NCBI RefSeq assembly: GCF_002234615.1
Contig: NZ_NMQW01000025.1
Span: 168,435-232,434, forward strand
Length of the DNA stretch: 64,000 bases
From: Paenibacillus rigui
GTDB lineage: Bacteria; Bacillota; Bacilli; Paenibacillales; NBRC-103111
Direction: 5' to 3'
Positions 25,822-34,740 of this stretch are shown here, one piece after another. Position 1 is the stretch's first letter; each line of letters opens with the position of its first letter. The translations under genes and the position numbers were made by a program. The notes under the pieces were generated by a model. It was not told the DNA's origin. It worked only from the letters and a program-made list of their open reading frames with translations, and ran no database searches.

Positions 25822-27204
25822 TTATTTTACAAAAGCAAGCTTCCCGCCGTTCGGCTGCGGTATATCGCTCCAGGTCCGGTTCTCGCCGTTGAATTGCGGG
25901 AGCCAAGGCCCCAGTGCTTCGAACATGTCGTCGCACATGCGCCATACTTCCTCGGTTGTGCAGACGGCTGCGGTCAATGGGTCGTGAAGCACCGCCTGCT
26001 TCACCAGCTCCCGGTTCCCGGTCAACGCGGCTTCGACGGTCATTTCCTGCACGGAAATGCTGGTACGGCATGTGGCGGCGCACGCTAACGGCAGGTCGCC
26101 GATGGACGTCGGTTGAATGCCGTTGCGGTCCACATAGCAAGGGATCTCAATGGTGCTGCCGTCCGGCAGGTTCGTAATGAGCCCTCGGTTCTCAATGTTA
26201 AAATGCCCCCGGTACACGCGGCCGGTTTCCAACGCCTCAAGAATATACGAGCCATGCTCCTCGGAACGCTCGCCGAGCTTGATGAACTCCAGCTCTCCAT
26301 TCAGCCATTTCGGGTAATTCTCCTTGTATTCATCCCCACGGCTCAAGCAATGATTCAAGTAGCCTCCGGTCTCTCCGCCGATCCAGGAGTCGCGGCTGAT
26401 CCATTGCTCTGTCTCGCCCGCGCGCTTGCGGTACCAAGGCAAGTACTCGCTCAAATGTCCGTTCGATTCGGTAGAGAAGTAACCGAAGCGGCGGAGCACA
26501 TCGATGCGGCAAGGCTCCTTCTTCGAGATCTCGGGGTGATTCTCCATAGCTTCGAGAATGTCCGGCAGCAGGCTTTTGCCTTGATGGGCGACCTGCACGA
26601 ACCAGGTTTGGTGGTTGATGCCTGCGGCGGTAAAGTCGACTTCTTCCTTAGGCAGGCCGAGTGCCTTGGAGATCAAGGCGTGGCTGTGCTGGACGCCGTG
26701 GCATAGGCCGATGACGCGAACGCCTCCTGCCCGACGAACCGCCCATGTGTTCATAGCCATCGGATTGCTGTAATTAAGCAGCAGCGCATTCGGGGCAAGC
26801 TCCCTCATATCCCGTGCGATGTCGAGCAGCACAGGGATCGTCCGCAGCGCGAAGAACACACCGCCGGGTCCCAGCGTATCGCCTACGCATTGATCGACGC
26901 CATAGCGCAGCGGAATTTCGATGTCATGCTTGAACGCTTCCAGTCCGCCGACACGGGCCGTACAGAAGACATAATCGGCACCGGCGATCGCTTCGCGCTG
27001 ATCCGTTGTTGCGACGATGGTCGCAGCGAGATCGTTTTTGGCGATCATCAGTTTGCACAGCTGAGTTACCATCTCCAAGCTTTCTTCATTGATATCCATG
27101 AAACGAAATTGCGCATCCCTGAATTCCTCGACTGCCAAAATATCCATGACAAGCCGACGGGTAAAGCCGATACTTCCCGCACCGATCATTGCGATTTTCA
27201 ACAT
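25822..27204 (-). CDS. Glycoside hydrolase family 4 enzyme, MelA-like
   Basis: NAD- and Mn-dependent GH4 glycosidase, 460 residues, cytoplasmic. The N-terminal IGAGSIGFTRRLV is the NAD-binding loop, LLNYSNPMAMNTWAV and the metal Cys in GLCHGVQHS are GH4 signatures, and AAGINHQTWF follows. The CHG/CHS type of metal motif is characteristic of the alpha-galactosidase (MelA) branch; alpha-galacturonidase is an alternative. AGGAGGTACG precedes ATG 27204. It is divergent from an AraC-type activator that probably controls it. No sugar transporter is adjacent. Confidence 0.86.
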   Translation of the reverse strand: MLKIAMIGAGSIGFTRRLVMDILAVEEFRDAQFRFMDINEESLEMVTQLCKLMIAKNDLAATIVATTDQREAIAGADYVFCTARVGGLEAFKHDIEIPLRYGVDQCVGDTLGPGGVFFALRTIPVLLDIARDMRELAPNALLLNYSNPMAMNTWAVRRAGGVRVIGLCHGVQHSHALISKALGLPKEEVDFTAAGINHQTWFVQVAHQGKSLLPDILEAMENHPEISKKEPCRIDVLRRFGYFSTESNGHLSEYLPWYRKRAGETEQWISRDSWIGGETGGYLNHCLSRGDEYKENYPKWLNGELEFIKLGERSEEHGSYILEALETGRVYRGHFNIENRGLITNLPDGSTIEIPCYVDRNGIQPTSIGDLPLACAATCRTSISVQEMTVEAALTGNRELVKQAVLHDPLTAAVCTTEEVWRMCDDMFEALGPWLPQFNGENRTWSDIPQPNGGKLAFVK

Positions 27205-27254
27205 AAATAAACGTACCTCCTGCTTTATTTTTATAGGAAAAGAGTTGTTTTTCG

Positions 27255-27283
27255 TTGACTTCCGATTCGGACAGTTTCATAAT
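27255..27283 (+). promoter_or_regulatory. Promoter for the AraC-family gene
   Basis: TTGACT at 27255-27260, a 17-nt spacer and CATAAT at 27278-27283; each box is five of six. It lies in the 135-bp region divergent to the GH4 gene. Confidence 0.6.
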
Positions 27284-27339
27284 AAAATAAACGGGAAAGG
27301 CTTACAAGGATAACATATTTTCGAAAGGATGATACTATA

Positions 27340-28236
27340 TTGCTGTTTCAACATGAGGAATGTGAGCGATCCAGCTATGGTTTTAAATATTTGAGCCCGG
27401 CTTCGCTGCCGATTCGGCTTCTGAATATCGGGTGGGACCGTGTGACCTCGCCAGCGTATCGCTGGAACGGGATGGAGCGGGGAGGCGGGTATGCCGTATT
27501 TCAATATACGCTGTCGGGACGGGGCGCATTGAAGATTGGGGAGACGGAATATGCACTCACCAGAGAACAAGGCTTTCTTGTCACCGTTCCCAGCGAGCAT
27601 GAATATTATTTGCCTCACGATAGCGAGGAATGGGAGTTCCTGTATGTAGTTGTCAACGGGATGGATGCAGCCAATCACTTTTCCGATATTATCCAGAAGC
27701 TGGGCTCGGTTATCTCGTTCAAAGACCATATGGAGCCTGTCCTTGCCCTCAGCCGATTGTATGCCGACGTATACCGTGACCCGCAGCTGGACAAGTATAC
27801 GATTGCCATCCGGTTGTACGAGATGCTGATGGGACTGCACCGGCTCGCGGAGGGGCGGGATATCGTACGTGCGGCAGAGGATTTGCCCGAATCGATCCGG
27901 GCGGCGGTCAAGCTGATGAAGGCGCGTTATGCGCATGATTTATCAATCGACGATATGGCGGAGGCGGCAGGGCTGACGAAGTTTCACTTCTGCCGTCAAT
28001 TTCTGAAGAAGACGGGACTTAAGCCGAACCAATATTTAAGGAAAATTCGTGTGGAGCAGGCAGCTTGGCTGCTGAGGCATACTGGGAAAACCGTGGAGTC
28101 CATAGCACAGGAAACGGGCTTCGGCTATGCGAATTATTTCAGCAAGGTGTTTCGCACATTTGTAGGAGCAACCCCGAACGAGTACCGTCTCGGTAAAAAA
28201 GTAGACCCTGTTTATTTCCTGCGGATCGGGCAGTAA
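27340..28236 (+). CDS. AraC-family transcriptional regulator
   Basis: A 298-residue regulator with an N-terminal cupin-type sensing domain (about 1-170) and two C-terminal helix-turn-helix units (about 185-285: DDMAEAAGLTKFHFCRQFLKKTG and SIAQETGFGYANYFSKVFRTFVG). It is divergent from the GH4 glycosidase and most likely activates it in response to a sugar. The start is TTG 27340, 8 nt after GAAAGGATG. No ATG with a ribosome site is close by. Confidence 0.87.
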   Translation: MLFQHEECERSSYGFKYLSPASLPIRLLNIGWDRVTSPAYRWNGMERGGGYAVFQYTLSGRGALKIGETEYALTREQGFLVTVPSEHEYYLPHDSEEWEFLYVVVNGMDAANHFSDIIQKLGSVISFKDHMEPVLALSRLYADVYRDPQLDKYTIAIRLYEMLMGLHRLAEGRDIVRAAEDLPESIRAAVKLMKARYAHDLSIDDMAEAAGLTKFHFCRQFLKKTGLKPNQYLRKIRVEQAAWLLRHTGKTVESIAQETGFGYANYFSKVFRTFVGATPNEYRLGKKVDPVYFLRIGQ

Positions 28237-28240
28237 TAGG

Positions 28241-28273
28241 AAAAAGGCCTGCTGAGAAGTTCTCAACAGGCCT
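28241..28273 (-). terminator. Intrinsic terminator after the aldolase-like gene
   Basis: Stem AGGCCTGcTGAGAA / TTCTCAaCAGGCCT, with TTTTT on the minus strand. It serves the minus-strand gene at 28342-29313 and may also stop the converging AraC transcript. Confidence 0.75.
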
Positions 28274-28341
28274 GACGGCTTACTACCTATGAAGGACAGC
28301 CTCCGTCTTCCATGAACAAGCAATAAGCAATGGTGCATTAA

Positions 28342-29313
28342 TTAATCGGAATGATGATTTGTCGGCATCGCTTCCGGAGAAGTCAATTTATCGTAGAATT
28401 CAACGTATTTGTCTTTATCGTCGCTTGCACGAAGCGCCATAGCGGCACGTGGATGCTCGTTCAACGCCCCGGCGATCATGTAAGGGATGTTGTAGCCCCA
28501 TTCTACTTTTTCACGCATAGGCACCAAGTGTTTCTCGATCAGATCGAGCACGGGACGCACATCATATCTTGGGTTTTTCAGGTTGCTGAGCAGCAGCTCG
28601 GTTGTGCAGTTTCCTGCAGCACGGCCCATACCGTAAACGGAAGCGTCCAGGAATTCTACGCCTTTTCTCGCGCCTTGCAAAGTATTGGAGAAAGCCAGCT
28701 GCATGTTATTGTGCATATGCAGTCCAAGTCTTTTCTCAGGCAGCAGACGCTGGAACTTGGCTACCAGGTAGTCGATATCGGTGTAATCCATGCTTCCGTA
28801 GGAATCAACGATGTACACGACGTCTACAGGGCTTTTATTAATTTCTTCGAAAGCTTCGGCCAGCTCGTTCTCCATAACGTGAGACAACGCCATGATGTTA
28901 ATGCTTGTTTCGTAGCCGTAGCCGTTGAATTTCTGAACCAGCTCAAGAGCCTTGTCCACATCTTTGATATAGGTAGCGACACGGATCATATCCAGGAAGC
29001 TTTGCTCGCGCGGCAAAATATCATTCTCGTCTACGCGGCCGATATCTACCAAAGCGGAAAGCTTCGTGTCGGTTTTCGTTTGGATAACTTCCTTCAGGAA
29101 ATCCTCATTCAGAAAACGCCAAGGGCCCGCATCGGCGCCTTTCAGCAATTTTGCCGAGTTTTTATAACCAACTTCCATATATTCGACGCCGGCTTCACTT
29201 AAACCTGCGTACATATCCTGTACCATTTTCACGCTGAAATCCCAGTTGTTTACTAAACCGCCATCGCGGATCGTGCAGTCCAAAATTTTGTGATTGTTGT
29301 CTCTTGTCATCAT
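28342..29313 (-). CDS. DRE-TIM aldolase-like protein (HMGL family)
   Basis: A 323-residue TIM-barrel protein of the HMG-CoA lyase/isopropylmalate synthase superfamily. The metal and substrate motif DCTIRDGG is at the start and the second metal motif HMHNNMQ near residue 198. A helical C-terminus lacks the LeuA regulatory domain. The family cleaves or forms C-C bonds next to a carboxylate using a divalent metal. The substrate is unknown; 4-hydroxy-2-oxovalerate aldolase-like chemistry is possible. AGGAG precedes ATG 29313. The gene stands alone with its own terminator. Confidence 0.78.
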   Translation of the reverse strand: MMTRDNNHKILDCTIRDGGLVNNWDFSVKMVQDMYAGLSEAGVEYMEVGYKNSAKLLKGADAGPWRFLNEDFLKEVIQTKTDTKLSALVDIGRVDENDILPREQSFLDMIRVATYIKDVDKALELVQKFNGYGYETSINIMALSHVMENELAEAFEEINKSPVDVVYIVDSYGSMDYTDIDYLVAKFQRLLPEKRLGLHMHNNMQLAFSNTLQGARKGVEFLDASVYGMGRAAGNCTTELLLSNLKNPRYDVRPVLDLIEKHLVPMREKVEWGYNIPYMIAGALNEHPRAAMALRASDDKDKYVEFYDKLTSPEAMPTNHHSD

Positions 29314-29618
29314 ACTTTTGCTCCTCTCAATCTATGGCCGCCTTAGCCTAACTGCAGCAGGACGACCTACTGCCGGCTCCGCTCTTTAGGACTTTGTGGC
29401 TTTGTAGCTTTTTAGCTTTCAAGCGATAAAGTAACTTTTTCTGAATATATCATTACACATCCTTAACTACTTTGTCAATGATAACAAATGGATTCCTCGT
29501 TGACAACCCGGAGCCTTCAATGAGATAAATAATTATACATGTTAAGAATCAGTCCGGTTCAAGGGAAACGGATGCCCAATAAAGGAGCTTGTTTTAAAGC
29601 CGAGAAAGGAGAGCGTAC
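29314..29618. other. Divergent intergenic region, no gene seen
   Basis: About 305 bp between the aldolase-like and Nudix genes. It contains TTGACA-like boxes on both strands (minus-strand TTGACA at 29473-29478; plus-strand TTGACA at 29500-29505) but no convincing -10 at the right spacing for either. Confidence 0.45.
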
Positions 29619-30125
29619 GTGATGCTGAAATACAATTTATGCTTTATTCGCCGAGGAGCGGAGCTGCTGATGCTGAATCGGGCCAAGCCCCCGCTGGTTG
29701 GACTTTGGCATGGCGTAGGGGGGAAGCTGGAGCCTGGGGAGACGCCCTTCGAGAGCGTGCTTCGTGAGGTTCGGGAGGAGACCGGAATTACGCTGAACGA
29801 AGCCAGGTTTTCCGGTGTGGTGACTTGGGAGTCCGATCCGGGGGAATTCGGAGGGATGTATGTGTATATTGCCGAGCTGCCTGAGGACAACGCGGAAGCG
29901 CTGATGCTGCCTCGTGAAACCGTAGAAGGGACATTGGCATGGAAGACGGTGGAATGGGTGACCCGTCCGGATAATCAAGGGGTGCCTGCACACGTGAGAC
30001 AGTTTCTCGGTCCGATGCTCGCTTCGGCCGATTGTCTGGATTACAGGTGTAAGTTTCAAGAGGGCACTCTGCTCAGCTGTGACCCGATTCCTCTGTTCTT
30101 TGATCGTCTGCTTGCAATGAAATAA
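29619..30125 (+). CDS. Nudix hydrolase (MutT-like)
   Basis: A 168-residue pyrophosphohydrolase. The Nudix box is complete: GGKLEPGETPFESVLREV followed by REETGI. It starts with KYNLCFIRRGAELLMLNR, typical of MutT-like 8-oxo-dGTP or nucleoside diphosphate-sugar hydrolases; the substrate is not defined. AAAGGAGAG precedes both GTG 29619 (spacing 7) and ATG 29622 (spacing 10), so either may be the start. Confidence 0.85.
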   Translation: MMLKYNLCFIRRGAELLMLNRAKPPLVGLWHGVGGKLEPGETPFESVLREVREETGITLNEARFSGVVTWESDPGEFGGMYVYIAELPEDNAEALMLPRETVEGTLAWKTVEWVTRPDNQGVPAHVRQFLGPMLASADCLDYRCKFQEGTLLSCDPIPLFFDRLLAMK

Positions 30126-30157
30126 GCCGTTCCTCCATAAGGGGGGAACGGCTTATT
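30124..30157 (+). terminator. Intrinsic terminator after the Nudix gene
   Basis: AAGCCGTTCC and GGAACGGCTT arms directly after the stop codon. The T run is weak (TATTGT). Confidence 0.6.
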
Positions 30158-30234
30158 GTCTAGATAAGCGTAAGCAGAGAACCTCCGGTCCAGGTTTACC
30201 TTACCCGGCACACGATGCGGGTTGCCCTTGGCTC

Positions 30235-30606
30235 CTAAGGCGTTTTGATAATAGAGATCTTACCTAAAACCGGGAGCGGTTTCAATTGTCCGTTGGCCGC
30301 TTGAATAATGCCGATGATTGCCAGGACCAGTGTAGCCAGGTTGGCGATCGGGAGCAGGATCCAGCCGACCACTGGAATCAGCCCCAGCACGATGTTGGAG
30401 GCTAAGGAGAAGAGAAGCAGTACGAGCCCCTGATTTGCATGATACATGGCGAAACGGGATTGCTTGGCGACCAGGAGCGGCAGGAAAAATACAATGTAGG
30501 CAATGACGGCTATCCATTTGTTCTCGCTGACGTCCGAAGGGTCTGTGACCGAAGCAGCGTTTGCCGATGGGTCGGTTTCATTCGGATCTTCATTGTAGGG
30601 GGACAA
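30235..30606 (-). CDS. DUF4870/Tic20-like membrane protein
   Basis: About 123 residues: an acidic soluble head (about 1-28) followed by three hydrophobic helices (WIAVIAYIVFFLPLLV, FSLASNIVLGLIPVVGWILL, LATLVLAIIGIIQAA), the DUF4870/Tic20-like pattern. Function unknown. I chose TTG 30606 because AAAGAGGTGA lies 5 nt upstream; GTG 30615, three codons earlier, is part of that ribosome site. It is convergent with the Nudix gene. Confidence 0.72.
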   Translation of the reverse strand: MSPYNEDPNETDPSANAASVTDPSDVSENKWIAVIAYIVFFLPLLVAKQSRFAMYHANQGLVLLLFSLASNIVLGLIPVVGWILLPIANLATLVLAIIGIIQAANGQLKPLPVLGKISIIKTP

Positions 30607-30793
30607 CGCATTCACCTCTTTCGCTAAAGTGGGAAGCCTTTGTTCTTTGGTACCATCCTATGCTTCATGTTCACAAGGTATGTCTGTTCTTCGAATGAAA
30701 CGAGGCCGGACCCCAATCCGTCACCGGAATAATGAAGCACTAACAGGGAATGATAAGGCAGACTATTCCTGTATAAAGAAAGGACGATTCTGT

Positions 30794-31219
30794 ATGAGTT
30801 CCGCACCGATATTTTTTGAGTTTGATACGGAGCAGTCTGCGGCCATGGCTCGCGAGACGTTGGAAGAATTGGGCTACCGGGCCGGTGTACATACCGAGAT
30901 GAAGCATCCGACAGTTCATCTTGAGGTGGACCACAGCGAGCTTACGTCCGCTCTCGAAATCGCGCAGGCTTATGGTGGGCGGCTGGTGGAACGAGAGGAT
31001 GGAGCATCTGAGCTGGATACCTATGCGATGGCCTATGATGAAGCCGATTATATTCGGATTCCGGCACATGTGGTGAATGAGGATTGGGATGATTCTTATG
31101 CGACCAATGAAGGGGCTATAGGAAGTGAGGCTGTGCACTCGGTTGACGATGAAGGGAAGCAGCCGTTAGACCCTTCGGGCGATGATTACGGCTATTTTGA
31201 TGCCGGAGTCCATATGTAA
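30794..31219 (+). CDS. Acidic protein of unknown function
   Basis: A 141-residue acidic cytoplasmic protein. The first 80 residues look like an alpha/beta unit (IFFEFDTEQSAAMARETL, then TVHLEVDHSELTSALEIA), similar in feel to small ferredoxin-like or heavy-metal-associated folds but without a CxxC. The tail is Asp-rich and probably disordered. I do not recognise a family. AAAGGA precedes ATG 30794. The ORF extends upstream to 30629 without a ribosome site. It ends at a clear terminator. Confidence 0.65.
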   Translation: MSSAPIFFEFDTEQSAAMARETLEELGYRAGVHTEMKHPTVHLEVDHSELTSALEIAQAYGGRLVEREDGASELDTYAMAYDEADYIRIPAHVVNEDWDDSYATNEGAIGSEAVHSVDDEGKQPLDPSGDDYGYFDAGVHM

Positions 31220-31227
31220 GACAAAAT

Positions 31228-31266
31228 CAGCGGGCTACCGTATGAAAGCGGACCGCTGTTTTTTTT
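31228..31266 (+). terminator. Intrinsic terminator after the acidic protein gene
   Basis: CAGCGG and CCGCTG arms followed by eight T. Confidence 0.8.
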
Positions 31267-31294
31267 CAGTTGACAAGAGACAAACGCATGACGC

Positions 31295-31330
31295 CTTGAA
31301 AAATGGCGAAGCCGTTAATCCTTGCCTTGT
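31295..31330 (+). repeat. Intergenic element, copy A
   Basis: Core TTGAAAAATGGCGAAGCCG followed by TTAATCCTTG, flanked by GACAAG and CTTGTC that could pair. Related copies lie at 36904-36931 and 48899-48936. It is about 160 bp upstream of the cation efflux gene. Origin and role unknown. Confidence 0.55.
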
Positions 31331-31487
31331 CCTACAAAATTGACCCCGGAAAACAATGTTGCCTCTCTCCTAATTTTCGTTGCAGGGGGAAAACTGTTTC
31401 TCTAGACCCACAACGGTTTCGTTTGTTATGATGGGGTCGGTTTTAGAAATAGCTTGTTTCGACAATGGAACTGGAGGAGAGCCGCAC

Positions 31488-32369
31488 GTGGACACATATG
31501 ATAACCTGAAGCAGGGGGAAAAGGGCGCATGGGTCAGTATTGTCGCTTATATCATCCTCTCTGTATTCAAAATCAGCATGGGCTATATCACGGGCTCAGA
31601 AGCATTAACTGCAGACGGTATTAACAATACAACCGATATTATCGTTTCTTTGGCCGTTCTGATCGGTCTGCGCATATCCCGCAAGCCGCCCGATGAGGAT
31701 CATCCTTACGGCCATTTGCGTGCAGAGACGATTGCGTCGCTTGTCGCATCCTTCATTATGTTCGCGGCCGGCATTCAAGTGCTGATTCAAGCGGGCCAAA
31801 GCTTTTTGGCTTCCGACCGTCAGGCACCGGACATGCTTGCAGGCTGGGTGGCGCTAATTGCTGCGGTATGCATGTGGGGAGTTTACCTGTACAATCATCG
31901 GCTGGCAAAGCGGATTAATAACCAATCGCTGATGGCGGCTGCCTATGACAACCGTTCGGATGCCCTGGTGAGCATTGGTGCAGCAGTGGGCATCTTCGGG
32001 TCCCGCCTCGGGTTTCCGATCCTGGATCCGATCGCTGCCTTTGCGGTGGGGCTTGTCATTTGCAAGACAGCCTGGTCTATTTTCTCGGAGGCGACACATG
32101 CTCTCACGGACGGCTTCGACGAGAAGCGGCTCCAGGTTTTCCAAGAGACCGTACGGAAAACACCGGGCGTCAAAGGGATCAAGGATATTCGCGCCCGTGT
32201 GCACGGCAGCAGTGTGCTTCTCGATGTGGTCGTGGAGGTGAGCGCCGAGCTGAGCGTGGAGCAGAGCCATCATATTAGCGACGATATTGAACGGCGTATG
32301 CATGTGAAGCATAGCATCAATAACGTGCACGTGCACATCGAACCCTACTCGGAGGGGCAGCGCAGCTAG
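31488..32369 (+). CDS. Cation diffusion facilitator transporter
   Basis: Divalent metal/proton antiporter in the cytoplasmic membrane, 293 residues. Six helices with the metal-site motifs TADGINNTTDI in helix 2 and YDNRSDALVSIG in helix 5, the conserved loop HPYGHLRAETIASL, and a C-terminal cytoplasmic domain with VHVHIE. The DGxNN and DNRSD pattern differs from the HD type of zinc exporters and fits the group that includes Bacillus MneP/MneS, so Mn or Fe export is a reasonable guess. The start is GTG 31488 after GGAGGAGA; the ORF extends upstream to 31380 without support. Confidence 0.86.
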   Translation: MDTYDNLKQGEKGAWVSIVAYIILSVFKISMGYITGSEALTADGINNTTDIIVSLAVLIGLRISRKPPDEDHPYGHLRAETIASLVASFIMFAAGIQVLIQAGQSFLASDRQAPDMLAGWVALIAAVCMWGVYLYNHRLAKRINNQSLMAAAYDNRSDALVSIGAAVGIFGSRLGFPILDPIAAFAVGLVICKTAWSIFSEATHALTDGFDEKRLQVFQETVRKTPGVKGIKDIRARVHGSSVLLDVVVEVSAELSVEQSHHISDDIERRMHVKHSINNVHVHIEPYSEGQRS

Positions 32370-32385
32370 TCTGACGGATAAAATA

Positions 32386-32435
32386 AAGGCGGTACCCAGG
32401 CACACATTCGGTGGAATGCTGTCCGGGCACCGCCT
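32386..32435 (-). terminator. Intrinsic terminator, convergent region
   Basis: AGGCGGTACC and GGGCACCGCCT arms with imperfect inner pairing. The minus strand continues with TTTATTTTA, so it mainly serves the small membrane protein gene. Confidence 0.6.
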
Positions 32436-32443
32436 GAATTCAT

Positions 32444-32692
32444 TTAGAAAGGGTATTGAAGAAGTACAAACACGACAATAACGATACCTACTGCAACCGA
32501 TAGCAAGCCTTGTCTGTCCTTCTTCGTTAAATAGGACGCGCCTCCGTTGAAAATCAAAGAACCGCACATGGCCAGCATCAAGCAAGATAGTCTCGTCTGG
32601 TCCATGGAGGGTTTATCCATAAAATAAGACACCGCGATAGCGATAGTCACTACGCTGGCGATAATTCCAAGTATTTTGCTTAATTTCCCCAA
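32444..32692 (-). CDS. Small membrane protein (possibly DUF3953-like)
   Basis: An 82-residue protein with three hydrophobic segments (LGIIASVVTIAIAVSYF, LSCLMLAMCGSLIF, LLSVAVGIVIVVFVLLQ). The layout resembles the DUF3953 family, but I am not certain. It starts with TTG 32692, 8 nt after GGGAGG, and lies 18 bp downstream of the flavoprotein gene, so the two probably form an operon. Confidence 0.62.
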   Translation of the reverse strand: MGKLSKILGIIASVVTIAIAVSYFMDKPSMDQTRLSCLMLAMCGSLIFNGGASYLTKKDRQGLLSVAVGIVIVVFVLLQYPF

Positions 32693-32710
32693 GGTTATGG
32701 CCTCCCGTTG

Positions 32711-33994
32711 CTATGGTTTCGATGATGCGGAAGGGATAGCTGCCGATGCGGCGCTCATCCCAGCCGTGTACCCCGTCGTAAAAGCGGCTGTAATATTATA
32801 TCCTCCTGTATATCCATGTATATCGAGAATTTCGCCGCAGAAGAACAGCCCTTCCTTTTGTTTGGACATCATCGTTTTTGGATCAATTTCCTTCAGGTGG
32901 ACCCCGCCGCCCGTTACAAAGGCTTCCTCAATCGACAAGGTCCCGTTCACTTCGATGGGAAAAGCTTTCAGCAGCTTCGCGAGCTCCATCCAAGGCGCCT
33001 TCGGAATGTTGTCGTATGTAATGTCGCCCGCAAGCTCCGCTTTGTTCAGTAAAAGGGGGACCAAGCGCTCGGATACGGCGGCTTTCAACACATTCTTGAT
33101 CTGCTTCTTCGGATCGTCCTTCGCCAGACGAAGGGTAGACTGATAAATTTCCTCGACGCTTTGCTCAGGAAACAGATCCAGCGTTAACCGTACGGTTCCT
33201 CCTCCTTGCTGCTTAAGCGCCTTCACGACAAATTGGCTGCAGCGCAGCACGGCCGGGCCGGAAAGGCCGAAATGGGTGAAGATCATATCCCCCTCGTGCT
33301 CGATCAGCTTCTTTCCTTTATGGTTCCACACGGAAAGCGTAATGCCGCGCAGCGACAAGCCCTGCAGCTCCTTGCTGCGGATAAATGGCTCCCGTGACGT
33401 CAGGGGTACCTCCGTCGGGTACAGCTCCGTGATCGTGTGCCCCGCTGCCTCGGCCCAGGCGTAGCCGTCGCCGGTAGAGCCCGTATGCGGCACCGACTTG
33501 CCGCCGGTGGCCACAATCACGCCGCGCGACTCGATGTGCCGCCCGTCGTGCAGCTCCACACCCGCGACCCGCTCATCGCGGAACAGCACGCGGTGAACCG
33601 GCTGGTTCACCCGGATATCGACGCCAAGGCTTCGCACCTTGGCGACCAGCGCATCGACAACCGTCTTCGCCTTGTCGCTGACGGGGAACATCCGGCCCCG
33701 GTCTTCCTCCTTCAGGGGGATTCCGAGCCCTTCAAAGAAAGCAATAATGTCCTTATTGCTGAAGTGGGCGAAAGCGCTGTAAAGAAACCGCCCGTTGCCC
33801 GGTATGTGCTGGATCAGCTCGTCGATTTCCTTGGCATTCGTAACATTGCACCGGCCGCCTCCCGAAATGCCCAGCTTGCGGCCCAGCTTATCGCCCTTAT
33901 CGATCAGCAGCACCTTGGCCCCGTGCGAGGCGGCAGCGATACAGGCCATCAGGCCGGAGGGCCCGCCGCCGATGACGATAACATCATATGACAT
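32711..33994 (-). CDS. HI0933-like FAD-dependent oxidoreductase
   Basis: A 427-residue flavoprotein of the HI0933/YtfP (aminoacetone oxidase-like) family. The N-terminal FAD-binding motif [21 protein letters not shown] is followed by [22 protein letters not shown], the family signature. Later motifs are [20 protein letters not shown] and a C-terminal [16 protein letters not shown]. Physiological substrate unknown. AAGGAG precedes ATG 33994. Confidence 0.87.
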   Translation of the reverse strand: MSYDVIVIGGGPSGLMACIAAASHGAKVLLIDKGDKLGRKLGISGGGRCNVTNAKEIDELIQHIPGNGRFLYSAFAHFSNKDIIAFFEGLGIPLKEEDRGRMFPVSDKAKTVVDALVAKVRSLGVDIRVNQPVHRVLFRDERVAGVELHDGRHIESRGVIVATGGKSVPHTGSTGDGYAWAEAAGHTITELYPTEVPLTSREPFIRSKELQGLSLRGITLSVWNHKGKKLIEHEGDMIFTHFGLSGPAVLRCSQFVVKALKQQGGGTVRLTLDLFPEQSVEEIYQSTLRLAKDDPKKQIKNVLKAAVSERLVPLLLNKAELAGDITYDNIPKAPWMELAKLLKAFPIEVNGTLSIEEAFVTGGGVHLKEIDPKTMMSKQKEGLFFCGEILDIHGYTGGYNITAAFTTGYTAGMSAASAAIPSASSKP

Positions 33995-34216
33995 ATCTGA
34001 TAACTCCTTGCCGTTGCATAATATCCATAATATCCATTATAAGCGGCTTTCAGCCGTTCTTGTCTAATCTTACTCCTTTTATTCGGATGGAAGCAAACAG
34101 AATTCATTGCAGAAAGTCATTGTGCCGCCACTTCCAACACGGTTTAATCCACCGGTGCGGCATAGCACGGTCACGGACCAAGCGGCGGCTGGTGCTCCAA
34201 TGGAAATCGATTCAAG

Positions 34217-34256
34217 AAAAAACGGCTTTGCCGTCTACGGACGGGAAAGCCGTTTC
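34217..34256 (-). terminator. Intrinsic terminator overlapping the LysM gene end
   Basis: On the minus strand AAACGGCTTT, encoded by the last codons of the LysM gene, pairs with AAAGCCGTTT, with inner GTCC/ACGG pairing, then TTTTTC. The TAG stop lies in the loop. Confidence 0.8.
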
Positions 34257-34567
34257 TTTGAACCGTGCTGCTTGCTTTGATGCCTTCCGCTTCCCGGCTT
34301 ACTGAGATGTTTACTAATGTGCTTACTGAGGTGCTTGCTCTGATGCTTTTCGGTTCCTCTGCGCAAGGTGTTGGACATGGGCTCAGGGATATATAAGATT
34401 TCTCCGGGAAACAAGGTACTGGATCCTTGAAGCTGGTCGTTATACGTCAGCAAGTCGGATACGCTCACGCCGAATCGCTGTGAGATTAAATATAATGAAT
34501 CACTGAATTGAACGACATAAAAGCGGCCCTGAAGCTTCAGCAAGCTTTTGTGACTGGCAATACGCAA
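34235..34567 (-). CDS. LysM-domain protein with basic His/Lys/Ser tail
   Basis: A 110-residue protein with one LysM domain (about residues 16-64: FYVVQFSDSLYLISQRFGVSVSDLLTYNDQL, ending LFPGEILYIPE), expected to bind peptidoglycan or spore cortex. A repetitive tail of SKHL/SKHI units follows. No signal peptide is visible, which in Bacillales often means a mother-cell-made spore protein (inference). I chose TTG 34567, 6 nt after CGAGGAGGA; longer starts up to 34648 have no good ribosome site. It is divergent from a polysaccharide deacetylase. Confidence 0.72.
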   Translation of the reverse strand: MRIASHKSLLKLQGRFYVVQFSDSLYLISQRFGVSVSDLLTYNDQLQGSSTLFPGEILYIPEPMSNTLRRGTEKHQSKHLSKHISKHLSKPGSGRHQSKQHGSKKRLSRP

Positions 34568-34740
34568 GGGGATTCCTCCTCGAACGATAGGCATTTGTCT
34601 TAATATATGCTGCATTGGCCTAGAGGGGGCACGGCGTCTGCCCATCACTTTCCAATAACGTCCAGCCAGGAAAGGAGACCATAGGGGTCATACTATCTGT
34701 TAGCCTTTACAGTGAGGGTATCGTGAGGGGGACGGATAAC

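Noticed and set aside
31220..31487. A riboswitch (c-di-GMP, Mn or fluoride type) controlling the cation efflux gene
   Set aside because: The region contains the copy-A element, but I could not find the conserved cores of the GEMM, yybP-ykoY or crcB aptamers.
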